DNA from: CAYMJK01 sp043101635
GTDB lineage: Bacteria; Planctomycetota; Phycisphaerae; Phycisphaerales; UBA1924
Direction of reading: 5' to 3'
Length of the DNA stretch: 13,214 nucleotides
NCBI GenBank assembly: GCA_043101635.1
Contig: JBICIE010000216.1
Coordinates: forward strand, 1 to 13,214
The notes under the pieces were generated by a model, which had not been told where the DNA came from, did not search any database, and saw nothing but the letters and a program-made list of their open reading frames with translations. Below are positions 1 to 6,215 of the stretch, in pieces. Every line of letters begins with the position of its first letter. Within the stretch, counting starts at the first letter, position 1. The position numbers and the translations under genes were made by a program.

Positions 1-104
1 ATTGTCCCGGTTGCCCAACAGATCCTTCGGGTTGCGCAACCGGAAGACCCTGCGCAAGGTCCCGAAACCCGCGCTGGCCTACTCGGACCCTCTTCCTTCA
101 TCCT
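1..104. other. Left-edge stretch with no supported gene
   Basis: This is the sequence beyond the ruvC stop codon. Open frames cross it on both strands, but none matches a family I recognise, and codon choice is not the GC3-biased pattern of the neighbouring genes. A minus-strand ATG at about 101-99 stays open to the window edge (about 34 codons) and could be the start of a third gene after ruvC. It lacks the start expected of ruvA and uses codons that are rare here (AGG, GGA). I treat the stretch as probable intergenic DNA. It contains the palindromes listed at 9-41. Confidence 0.4.
9..41. promoter_or_regulatory. Tandem GGTTGC palindromes, possible operator
   Basis: Two related inverted repeats lie close together: GGTTGCCCAACA at 9-20 (arms GTTG/CAAC) and the perfect 12-bp palindrome GGTTGCGCAACC at 30-41. 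Their centres are 21 bp apart, about two helical turns, which is the geometry of paired dimer-binding sites. A longer inverted pair, CCGGTTGC (7-14) with GCAACCGG (36-43), overlaps them and could instead form an RNA hairpin with a 21-nt loop. No promoter or target gene can be assigned because the window begins here. Confidence 0.25.
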
Positions 105-614
105 TCATCGGTCCGCCCGCTGCATCCCGCTCCGCCAGAGCCCGCACAGCGCGATCGCCAGGGCGTCCGCCACATCCGGCGGCGAGGGCGCCTCGGCCAG
201 CCCGAAGCGCATCTGGATGGCCCGCTGCATCTGCTCCTTGGAGGCGTGGCCGCTGCCGGTCAGCGACTTCTTCACGGCCGTCGGCTTGAACTCGGCCACC
301 GGCAGGCCCGCGCGGCGGACCGCCAGCAGGATGACGCCGCGCCCGTGGGCCATGATCACCGCGGTCTGCGGACGCTTGTAGTGGCTGAACAGCTCCTCGA
401 TGCAGACCAGATCGGGGCGCGTGCGCGCCAGCAGGGCGCCGAGGTCGCGGTCGAGTTCGACCAGCCGGTCGGCCACGGTGGCGCCGGGCGCTGCCAGCCG
501 GATGATGCCGGCTTCAACGAGCCGGGCCTCGCAGGCGAAGGCCTCGGGGGCCTCGGCCTCGATGCAGCCGTAGCCGGTGATGCGCAGGCCGGGATCGATG
601 CCAAGCACCCGCAC
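105..614 (-). CDS. ruvC: Crossover junction endodeoxyribonuclease RuvC
   Basis: RuvC is the Holliday-junction resolvase that acts with the RuvAB branch-migration motor in recombinational repair. The 169-residue protein has the normal family length. It opens with the RNase H-fold signature MRVLGIDPG, carrying acidic residue D7. The second acidic residue is E73 in CIEELF, and the last two are D147 and D150 in PPDVADALAIA, so the full four-carboxylate metal site is present. The start is GTG. It is preceded by GGAG placed directly after the ribE stop codon (TGAGGAGATCCGGTG), so ruvC is probably translated from a ribE-ruvC message. The genes are 9 bp apart. ruvA and ruvB are not recognisable next to it inside the window. 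Confidence 0.96.
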   Translation of the reverse strand: MRVLGIDPGLRITGYGCIEAEAPEAFACEARLVEAGIIRLAAPGATVADRLVELDRDLGALLARTRPDLVCIEELFSHYKRPQTAVIMAHGRGVILLAVRRAGLPVAEFKPTAVKKSLTGSGHASKEQMQRAIQMRFGLAEAPSPPDVADALAIALCGLWRSGMQRADR

Positions 615-623
615 CGGATCTCC

Positions 624-1244
624 TCAGCCGCCCGCCTGCGACCCGCCGCCGGCGGCCTGCGACCAGTTGCGCAGCCAGTGGATAATGGTGCGGGCGAGGA
701 TGTCGGTTTCCAGGTTGACGCGGTCGCCGGGCTTCAGGGCGCCGAGCGTGGTGCGCTCCAGGGTTTCGGGGATGAGGGCGACATCGAAGGTCTGCTTGTT
801 GCAGGCGGCGACCGTCAGCGAGACGCCCTCCACCGCGATCGAGCCCTTGGGCGTGACCAGTTCCATGACCGCCGCGGGCGCGGCGATGCGCACCCGCCAC
901 TCGCCGGTGGTCTCGACGGCCACCACCTCGCCGACCCCGTCGATGTGCCCCTGCACGTTGTGCCCGCCCATGGCGTCGCTGGCGCGCAGGGCCGGCTCCA
1001 GATTGACCTTGTCGCCGGGGCCGCGGGCGCCCAGCGTGGTGCGGGCGAGGGTCTCGGGGATGACATCGAAGGCCAGGGCGCTGCCGGCCGCCTCGACCAC
1101 CGTCAGGCAGCAGCCGGCCACCGCGATCGAGTCGCCCGGCGCGGCCTGGTGGTCCCAGGCGGTGGCGAGGCGGAGGCGGCGGCCGGCGGATGTCGGCTCG
1201 ATGGCCTCGATGGCGCCGACGCTCTGGACCAGTCCTGTGAACAA
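624..1244 (-). CDS. ribE: Riboflavin synthase, alpha chain
   Basis: This enzyme catalyses the last step of riboflavin synthesis, the dismutation of two 6,7-dimethyl-8-ribityllumazine molecules to riboflavin and a pyrimidinedione. The 206-residue protein shows the two tandem lumazine-binding barrels. The first has MFTGLVQSVG at the N-terminus, then GDSIAVAGCCLTV and IPETLARTTL. The second has GGHNVQGHIDG, GSIAVEGVSLTV and IPETLERTTLG. The repeated IPETL.RTTLG phrases show the internal duplication directly. I place the start at a TTG codon, because it gives the invariant MFTGLV N-terminus and has GGGGAGGA upstream at good spacing; the nearby ATG at 1260 is out of frame. The last few residues (AAGGGSQAGG) are a low-complexity extension. 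It is the upstream member of a pair with ruvC. The symbol could equally be ribC, depending on nomenclature. Confidence 0.95.
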   Translation of the reverse strand: MFTGLVQSVGAIEAIEPTSAGRRLRLATAWDHQAAPGDSIAVAGCCLTVVEAAGSALAFDVIPETLARTTLGARGPGDKVNLEPALRASDAMGGHNVQGHIDGVGEVVAVETTGEWRVRIAAPAAVMELVTPKGSIAVEGVSLTVAACNKQTFDVALIPETLERTTLGALKPGDRVNLETDILARTIIHWLRNWSQAAGGGSQAGG

Positions 1245-1302
1245 TGCGGATCCTCCCCATGCGGCCCGCGAACATCGGCAGGCGGGCCCGGCCGCGGGCC
1301 GC

Positions 1303-1331
1303 TTGACCGCTGTGCGCCCCGGCAGGATACT
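1303..1331 (+). promoter_or_regulatory. Candidate sigma-70 promoter for the beta-propeller gene and purH
   Basis: TTGACC (1303-1308) and GATACT (1326-1331) are separated by exactly 17 bp, in the 161-bp gap between divergent ribE and the lipoprotein gene. This predicts transcription starting near 1338 and a leader of about 68 nt. No equally good promoter for the opposite ribE-ruvC direction was found. Confidence 0.45.
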
Positions 1332-1405
1332 CTCACGCCCGGCGCCAGCCGGCTGTCGTGCTCGAATTTGGACTCCCGCGAACCCTGGCCCGGAGGCGTT
1401 GCCGG

Positions 1406-2620
1406 ATGACCGATCCTCTCAAGCTCCCCGCCACCCTGCCGCTGCGTTTGCGCTGGCCGGTCCGCTCGCTGCTGGCGCTGGGGCTCGCCGCGGTCTGCAG
1501 CTGCGCTGGCGGCCCCGAGACGACGCTGCGGGCCCCCGTGCCGGGGGAGCGGCAGGATGCGTCGATGACCGTCACCAGCGACGAGATCCGCAAGCTGGGC
1601 TTCCAGCGCGACTGGCGCGGCTACCCGGCGATCGGGCGCGGCCAGACGGTGCGGTTCCTCGATCTGTGGGATGATCTCGTGCTGGTGCACGGCACCGGCA
1701 GCAACCTGACGGCGCTGGAGCCGCGCAGCGGCGAGCGGCGCTGGTCGCGCGGACTGGCCAACCCGCTGACGCGCTTCCTGGGCAACGTGCGCGATGGCAA
1801 CATCATCTACAGCTCGACGGAGGGCGAGATCTTCGTGGTCGACGCCGACACCGGGAACTTCCTGGACCGCCTCGACAACGCCCAGATCGTCAACACCCGT
1901 CCGCTGCGGGTCGGCGGGATGCTGATCTACGGGACGGCCTCGACCGCCTCCAACATGCCCGGCGCCGCCCGCGCCGAGGTGGTGGCCTTCCTGCCGACGG
2001 CCGGGATCCGGAGCGTCGACGGCGTGAAGATGTGGGGCATGCTCACCGATGGCCCCGTCGACAAGGCGCCGATCCTCGTCGAGGGTCTGGTGTGCGCTGC
2101 GACGGTCAACGGCGAGGTCCTGTTCATCGAGCCGTCGACCGGCTCGCTGGTGGGCCGGTCGCGGATGTACGATGGCCCGGGCAGCGATCCGGTGACCGGC
2201 GAAGGGCTGGTGTTCATGGCCAGCCGCGATCAGTCGGTGTACGCCTTCAGCCCGTCGGGCGGGCGCCCGATCTGGCGGTTCCGCACCGAGGATCCGCTGA
2301 CGACGCAGCCGACGTACCACGCCGGCGCCGTGTACATCGACATCCCCAGCGAGGGGCTGGTCGCTCTCGGCGCCGCCACCGGCGAGCGGATCTGGGACGC
2401 CCCCAGCGCCGCCCACGGCACGGTGATCGGGATCCGCGACGGGCTGCTGATCGTGCTGGACGGGCGGGTCCTGATCGCGGTGGATCCGCGCAGCGGCGAT
2501 GTCGTCCACCAGGTCGATGTCCCGGGGCTGATCATCGCCAGGATGGACCAGTTCGTCGACGGCAATCTCTATGTCGCCAGCGACCTCGGCCTGATCGCCA
2601 AGCTGGCGCCGGCGCAGTAA
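1406..2620 (+). CDS. PQQ-type beta-propeller lipoprotein, BamB-like
   Basis: The protein is 404 residues from the chosen ATG, which has GGAGG nine bases upstream. An in-frame start farther upstream (1358) lacks a ribosome site and would bury the signal peptide. A basic region followed by the hydrophobic stretch LLALGLAAV and then VCSC suggests a lipoprotein signal with C33 as the lipidated residue, although the lipobox is not canonical (Cys at -2). The rest is a beta-propeller. Blade signatures of the PQQ/WD type recur, for example LTALEPRSGERRW, VYAFSPSGGRPIWRF, LVALGAATGERIW and VLIAVDPRSGDVV. In the family such proteins include BamB of the outer-membrane assembly machine and PQQ enzymes. 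No catalytic or cofactor-binding residues are evident, so a scaffold role at the envelope is the safer inference. purH follows 18 bp later and is probably co-transcribed. Confidence 0.85.
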   Translation: MTDPLKLPATLPLRLRWPVRSLLALGLAAVCSCAGGPETTLRAPVPGERQDASMTVTSDEIRKLGFQRDWRGYPAIGRGQTVRFLDLWDDLVLVHGTGSNLTALEPRSGERRWSRGLANPLTRFLGNVRDGNIIYSSTEGEIFVVDADTGNFLDRLDNAQIVNTRPLRVGGMLIYGTASTASNMPGAARAEVVAFLPTAGIRSVDGVKMWGMLTDGPVDKAPILVEGLVCAATVNGEVLFIEPSTGSLVGRSRMYDGPGSDPVTGEGLVFMASRDQSVYAFSPSGGRPIWRFRTEDPLTTQPTYHAGAVYIDIPSEGLVALGAATGERIWDAPSAAHGTVIGIRDGLLIVLDGRVLIAVDPRSGDVVHQVDVPGLIIARMDQFVDGNLYVASDLGLIAKLAPAQ

Positions 2621-2638
2621 GCTCCGGAGGAGGCGTCC

Positions 2639-4231
2639 ATGGCCGATCTCGTCCGGGTGCGTCGGGCCATCATCTCGGTCAGCGACAAGACCGACCTGGT
2701 CCCGCTGGCCCGGGCCCTGGTCGCCCGCGGTGTCGAGATCATCTCGACCGGCGGCACCGCGCGGGCCCTGACGGACGCCGGCCTGGATGTGACGCCGATC
2801 GACAGCGTCACCGGCTTCCCCGAGATCATGGATGGCCGCGTCAAGACGCTGCACCCCGCCGTGCACGGCGGCCTACTGGCCGTGCTGGACAAGCCCGAGC
2901 ACATCGAGGCGATGGGCGCCCACGGCATCGAGCCGATCGACATGGTCTGCATCAACCTGTATCCCTTCGAGCGGACCATCGGGCGCGGCGACATCGAACA
3001 GGCCGAGGCCATCGAGCAGATCGATATCGGCGGGCCCTCGATGATCCGCTCGGCGGCCAAGAACTTCGCCCGCGTGACCGTGGTCACCGACCCGCGCCAG
3101 TACGACCGCGTCGTCAGCGAACTCGATGAGCACGACGGGGCCACGTCGCTGGCGCTGCGGGCCGACCTGGCGGGCGCCGCCTTCAGCCGCACCAGCGAGT
3201 ACGACGCGGCCATCGCCAGCTATCTGACGCGCCGGGCCCCGCGGGCCTTCCCGCCGGTGCTGCAGATCCGCTACACCAAGGTCGACGACCTGCGCTACGG
3301 CGAGAACCCGCACCAGGAGGCGGCGCTGTACCGCGATCCGGCCTCGACCGGCCCCAGTGTCGTCGGGGCCCGGCAGTTGCACGGCCGCCAGCTCAGCTAC
3401 AACAACATCGCCGACGCCGCCGCCGCGCTCGAACTGGTCAAGGCCCTGAAGCGTCTGGCGCCGGAGCGGTGCGGCTGCGCGATCGTCAAGCACACCAACC
3501 CGTGCGGCGGCGCGCTCGCCGACGACGCCGCGGGCGCGGTCGATCTCGCCTTTGCCGGCGATCCCGTCGCGGCGTTCGGCGGCATCCTCGCCTGCCACGC
3601 GGAGATCGATCTGCGGGCCGCCCGGCGTATCGCGCACGATGACGCCTTCCTGGAGGTGGTCATCGCGCCGCGCTTCGCCGAAGATGCGCTGGAACTGCTG
3701 CAGGACCGCTGGAAGAACGTCCGACTGCTGGCGACCGGCGACGCCCGGCCCTCGACGGCCCGCAAGCTCGAGTACCGCTCGATTGCCGGCGGGATGCTGG
3801 TCCAGGACCGCGACATCCGCACCCCCGAGAGCCGGGCCTGGACGCTCGCGGCCGGCCCGGCGCCGGATGAGGCCACCCTGCAGGCCGCGGCGGCCCTGAT
3901 GATCCTGTGCCGCGGGCTGACCCGCAACGCGGTGATCGTGGGGGGGCGCGAGGGCGCTGGCGTGCGCCTGTTCGGCGCCGGCGCCGGCCAGATGGACCGG
4001 GTCACGGCCTGCCGCCTGGCCGTGGACAAGGCCGGTCCGCTGGCGGCCGGCGCCATCGCGTGCAGCGACGGGTTCTTCCCCTTCCCCGACGGCCCCCAGA
4101 TCCTGCTGGAGGCCGGCGTGCGGGTGATCGTCCAGCCGGGTGGATCCAAGCGCGACGGCGAGACCGTGGAACTGTGCAACGCCCGCGGCGCCACGCTGCT
4201 GATGACCGGTGTGCGTCACTTCCGGCACTGA
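2639..4231 (+). CDS. purH: Bifunctional AICAR formyltransferase / IMP cyclohydrolase
   Basis: PurH performs the last two steps of de novo IMP synthesis in the cytoplasm: formylation of AICAR with 10-formyltetrahydrofolate, then ring closure. The 530-residue length fits the family. The N-terminal MGS-like cyclohydrolase domain (about 1-150) shows ISVSDKTDL, IISTGGTARAL and VTGFPEIMDGRVKTLHP. The transformylase domain shows YGENPHQEAALY, LSYNNIADAAAALELV, the catalytic KHTNPCGG (K284, H285), DPVAAFGGILA and the C-terminal IIQPGGS- and RHFRH-type ends. The region around 425-445 departs from the family: the usual W.V.KHVKSNAIV...K is replaced by LMILCRGLTRNAVIVGGREG, and there are about four extra residues before GAGQ. 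A run of seven G bases (3940-3946) sits in this segment. The ribosome site GGAGGAGG lies just upstream of the ATG. Confidence 0.97.
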   Translation: MADLVRVRRAIISVSDKTDLVPLARALVARGVEIISTGGTARALTDAGLDVTPIDSVTGFPEIMDGRVKTLHPAVHGGLLAVLDKPEHIEAMGAHGIEPIDMVCINLYPFERTIGRGDIEQAEAIEQIDIGGPSMIRSAAKNFARVTVVTDPRQYDRVVSELDEHDGATSLALRADLAGAAFSRTSEYDAAIASYLTRRAPRAFPPVLQIRYTKVDDLRYGENPHQEAALYRDPASTGPSVVGARQLHGRQLSYNNIADAAAALELVKALKRLAPERCGCAIVKHTNPCGGALADDAAGAVDLAFAGDPVAAFGGILACHAEIDLRAARRIAHDDAFLEVVIAPRFAEDALELLQDRWKNVRLLATGDARPSTARKLEYRSIAGGMLVQDRDIRTPESRAWTLAAGPAPDEATLQAAAALMILCRGLTRNAVIVGGREGAGVRLFGAGAGQMDRVTACRLAVDKAGPLAAGAIACSDGFFPFPDGPQILLEAGVRVIVQPGGSKRDGETVELCNARGATLLMTGVRHFRH

Positions 4232-4239
4232 CGAGAGCC

Positions 4240-4278
4240 GGGCGCCGGGCGCCCAAAAGCGAGAATTTTGTCTTTTTT
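4240..4278 (+). terminator. Weak candidate terminator after purH
   Basis: GGGCGC (4240-4245) and GCGCCC (4249-4254) form a short GC stem with a CGG loop just after the purH stop. T-rich sequence (TTTTGTCTTTTTT) follows only after an 11-nt A-rich gap, so the arrangement is not a classic intrinsic terminator. It may still mark the end of the lipoprotein-purH message. Confidence 0.3.
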
Positions 4279-4295
4279 CGGTCGCTGGGAGCAGG

Positions 4296-4325
4296 TTGCC
4301 CTTGACCTCAAGGGCGGTGTAGGCT
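4296..4325 (+). promoter_or_regulatory. Candidate promoter with embedded palindrome, upstream of the S8 protease gene
   Basis: TTGCCC (4296-4301) and TAGGCT (4320-4325) with an 18-bp spacer form a plausible but non-consensus promoter. An 18-bp perfect inverted repeat, GCCCTTGA-CC-TCAAGGGC (4298-4315), overlaps the -35 hexamer and fills most of the spacer. A site in this position would suit a dimeric repressor. There is no T-run after it, so it is unlikely to be a terminator. Confidence 0.35.
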
Positions 4326-4373
4326 CTCTTGATGCAAGGCGCAGGCAGAGCGCGCTGCGCCGGGGAGGCCACG

Positions 4374-5990
4374 ATGAAATCTGTTATTGCGCTGTTCGCA
4401 TGCGCCGGACTCGCCATCGGGGCGGCCGGCGCCACCGATGCTGCGCCCCAGCCGGGGGCGAGCGTTCATCCCGACACGCTGCGCGTGATCGAGCAACTCG
4501 GGGGCGAGGCGAAGGTGTGGGTCATGTTCTCGGACAAGGGGCTGGCCCCGGCGGAACTTCCGGGCGCCATCGCCTCGGTCGCCGCGGCGTACAACCCGCG
4601 CGCCATCGAGCGCCGCCGCCTGCGCGGGACCGGCCCGCTGTTCGACGAGTCCGACCTGCCCGTGGCGCAGCGATATGTCGATGCGGTTCGCGGCCTCGGC
4701 GCCGATGTGCGCATCGAGAGCCGCTGGCTCAACGCCATCAGCGCGACCATGACCGCCGATCAGGCTCGGGCAATCGCGCAGCTTCCGTTCGTGCGCGAGC
4801 TTCGCCCCGTGAACCGGGGCGTGCTGCCGGATGTCGAGATCGGCCCGGCGCCGGGCTTCGGCGACGGGCCCTACGGCCTGGCGGAGGAGCAACTCACGCA
4901 GATCAATCTCATCGCCCTGCACGACATGGGTTACCAGGGAGAGGGGATCATCGTCGGGGTGCTGGACACCGGCTTCCGCGTCACGCACGACGCCTTCAAC
5001 GGCGCCAAGCCGCTGACCGTGCTCGACCAGTGGGACTTCGTGGGCGATGACCCGGTTGTCGATACCGAACCGGGCGATCCCTCCGGCGCCCACAGCCACG
5101 GCACCCTGATCCTCGGGACGCTGGCGGCGTACGCGCCCGGCGACTACATCGGCAGCGCCACGGATGCCGAGTTCATTCTCTGCCGCACCGAGGACATCGG
5201 CGGCGAGTACCCGCAGGAGGAGGACTTCTACGTCGCCGGGCTGGAGTTCATCGAGGCGGGAGGCGGCGACGTCGCCACCAGTTCGCTGGGCTACATCGAC
5301 TGGTACACGCAGGCGGACCTCGATGGCAAGACGGCGGTGACCACGATCGGCGTGAACAAGGCCACCGCCAAGGGCATGGTCTGCTGCACGGCGGCCGGCA
5401 ACGAGGGTCATGACAGTGACCCAAAGACGAGCCACCTGCTGGCTCCGGCCGACGCTCTGCAGGTCTTCGCGGCCGGGGCGGTCCGCTCCAGCGGGGAGAT
5501 CAGCGGCTTCAGTTCCGACGGACCCAGCGCCGACGGGCGCATCAAGCCGGAAGTGCTGGCCCGCGGCAGCAGCACAGCAACCATCGATCCGTACAGTTCG
5601 ACCGGATACGACACGGCCAGCGGCACCTCCCTGTCGACGCCCCTGGTCGCCGGCGCCATGATCTGCCTGGTCCAGGCCCGGCCGACGGCCACGGTGGATG
5701 AGCTGCGCGACGCGGTCTTTACCACGGCGAGCGAGTGGGTCGCGACCGGGTCCTTCGACCCCGAGTACGTGCGCGGCTACGGCATCATCGACGCGGCCGG
5801 CGCGGCAGCGGCGCTGGACACCTGCTACCCCGACTGCAACGGCGACGGCATCCTGGACCTGTTCGACTTCCTGTGCTTCCAGAACCAGTTCGGGGCCGGC
5901 GAGCCGGAGGCCGACTGCAACGGCGACGGCATCCTGGACCTGTTCGACTTCCTGTGCTTCCAGAACGAATTCGCGGCAGGCTGCCCGTAA
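4374..5990 (+). CDS. Secreted subtilisin-like (S8) serine protease with duplicated dockerin-like tail
   Basis: The protein is 538 residues from the ATG with GGGGAGG five bases upstream; an in-frame ATG at 4329 would add 15 residues ahead of the signal peptide. MKSVIALFACAGLAIGAAGA is a Sec-type signal, with no twin-arginine pair. An N-terminal prodomain-like segment reaches about residue 160. The catalytic triad is complete: D198 in GVLDTGF, H242 in HSHGT, and S419 in SGTSLSTPLVAGA, with oxyanion-hole N343 in AAGNEG. After the protease domain come two nearly identical EF-hand dockerin-like units starting at D487 and D514. Each reads DCNGDGILDLFDFLCF, with calcium-ligand spacing DxNxDGxxDxxD and two cysteines. 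Such Cys-rich dockerin-like tails are typical of Phycisphaerae secreted proteins and probably serve in surface attachment or sorting. The gene stands alone between its own promoter region and a strong terminator. The substrate is unknown. Confidence 0.93.
   Translation: MKSVIALFACAGLAIGAAGATDAAPQPGASVHPDTLRVIEQLGGEAKVWVMFSDKGLAPAELPGAIASVAAAYNPRAIERRRLRGTGPLFDESDLPVAQRYVDAVRGLGADVRIESRWLNAISATMTADQARAIAQLPFVRELRPVNRGVLPDVEIGPAPGFGDGPYGLAEEQLTQINLIALHDMGYQGEGIIVGVLDTGFRVTHDAFNGAKPLTVLDQWDFVGDDPVVDTEPGDPSGAHSHGTLILGTLAAYAPGDYIGSATDAEFILCRTEDIGGEYPQEEDFYVAGLEFIEAGGGDVATSSLGYIDWYTQADLDGKTAVTTIGVNKATAKGMVCCTAAGNEGHDSDPKTSHLLAPADALQVFAAGAVRSSGEISGFSSDGPSADGRIKPEVLARGSSTATIDPYSSTGYDTASGTSLSTPLVAGAMICLVQARPTATVDELRDAVFTTASEWVATGSFDPEYVRGYGIIDAAGAAAALDTCYPDCNGDGILDLFDFLCFQNQFGAGEPEADCNGDGILDLFDFLCFQNEFAAGCP
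5830..5966 (+). repeat. Perfect 56-bp direct repeat encoding the two dockerin-like units
   Basis: Bases 5830-5885 and 5911-5966 are identical over 56 positions, with a period of 81 bp (27 codons). Identity extends through synonymous positions, so the duplication is recent or is kept uniform by recombination. The linker between the units (5886-5910) and the end of the second copy differ. Confidence 0.95.
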
Positions 5991-6000
5991 CTGCCCGTAA
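5981..6000 (+). repeat. 10-bp tandem duplication across the protease stop codon
   Basis: CTGCCCGTAA occurs twice back to back (5981-5990 and 5991-6000). The first copy contains the stop codon (TAA 5988-5990). The second copy is out of frame with the first and lies outside the coding sequence. This looks like replication slippage. Confidence 0.9.
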
Positions 6001-6024
6001 CCGGGGGCCGAGCAGGGGCGGTTT

Positions 6025-6068
6025 AAAAAAACCCGTGCGCCAGCCGGTGTCGGCTGGCGCTTTGCTTT
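6025..6068. terminator. Bidirectional intrinsic terminator between protease gene and tRNA
   Basis: A perfect 10-bp stem, GCGCCAGCCG (6037-6046) with CGGCTGGCGC (6051-6060), closes a GTGT loop. On the plus strand it is followed at once by TTTGCTTT and ends the protease message. On the minus strand it is followed after five bases by seven Ts (A7 at 6025-6031) and would end the tRNA transcript or anything reading through from upstream. Confidence 0.85.
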
Positions 6069-6092
6069 GGCGCCGCCGCGAGAAAGGGGAAA

Positions 6093-6166
6093 TGGCGAGG
6101 GGGAGACTTGAACTCCCGACCTGCGGGTTATGAATCCGCCGCTCTAGCCAGCTGAGCTACCTCGCC
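6093..6166 (-). tRNA. tRNA with CAT anticodon, probably elongator tRNA-Met
   Basis: The 74-nt minus-strand sequence folds as a full cloverleaf. The acceptor stem is GGCGAGG/CCTCGCC, fully paired. The D arm is GCTC/GAGC. The anticodon loop is TTCATAA with CAT in place. The T arm is GGGAG/CTCCC around TTCAAGT. The discriminator is A, and CCA is not encoded. The paired G1-C72 end rules out initiator tRNA. A lysidine-modified tRNA-Ile(CAT) cannot be excluded by eye. The base pair below the anticodon loop is an A-C mismatch. Confidence 0.92.
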
Positions 6167-6177
6167 GCTGGGCGGGA

Positions 6178-6205
6178 ATGGTAGCGAGCGTCGGGAGTGC
6201 GGCAA
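6178..6205 (-). promoter_or_regulatory. Promoter of the CAT tRNA
   Basis: Read on the minus strand, TTGCCG (6205-6200), a 16-bp spacer and TACCAT (6183-6178) lie directly upstream of the tRNA. Transcription is predicted to start about five bases before the mature 5' end. The hexamers and spacer match the rpmB and rRNA promoters of this window. Confidence 0.65.
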
Positions 6206-6215
6206 GACGCAGGGC

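Noticed and set aside
1324..1352. Divergent promoter for ribE using TATCCT on the minus strand
   Set aside because: The -10 is reasonable, but no -35 hexamer occurs at 16-18 bp.
246..1409. Long plus-strand open frame antisense to ruvC and ribE
   Set aside because: It is compositionally odd (Gly/Ala/Arg/Asp-rich, no family motif) and covers two convincingly conserved minus-strand genes; high GC leaves few chance stop codons.
1103..2866. Long minus-strand open frame of 587 codons antisense to the beta-propeller gene
   Set aside because: It is a mirror of a real gene, His/Asp/Gln/Arg-rich with no domain, and overlaps ribE and purH as well.
2873..4435. Minus-strand open frame of 520 codons across purH and the protease start
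   Set aside because: PurH on the plus strand has motifs along its full length; the antisense frame has none and spans an intergenic region.
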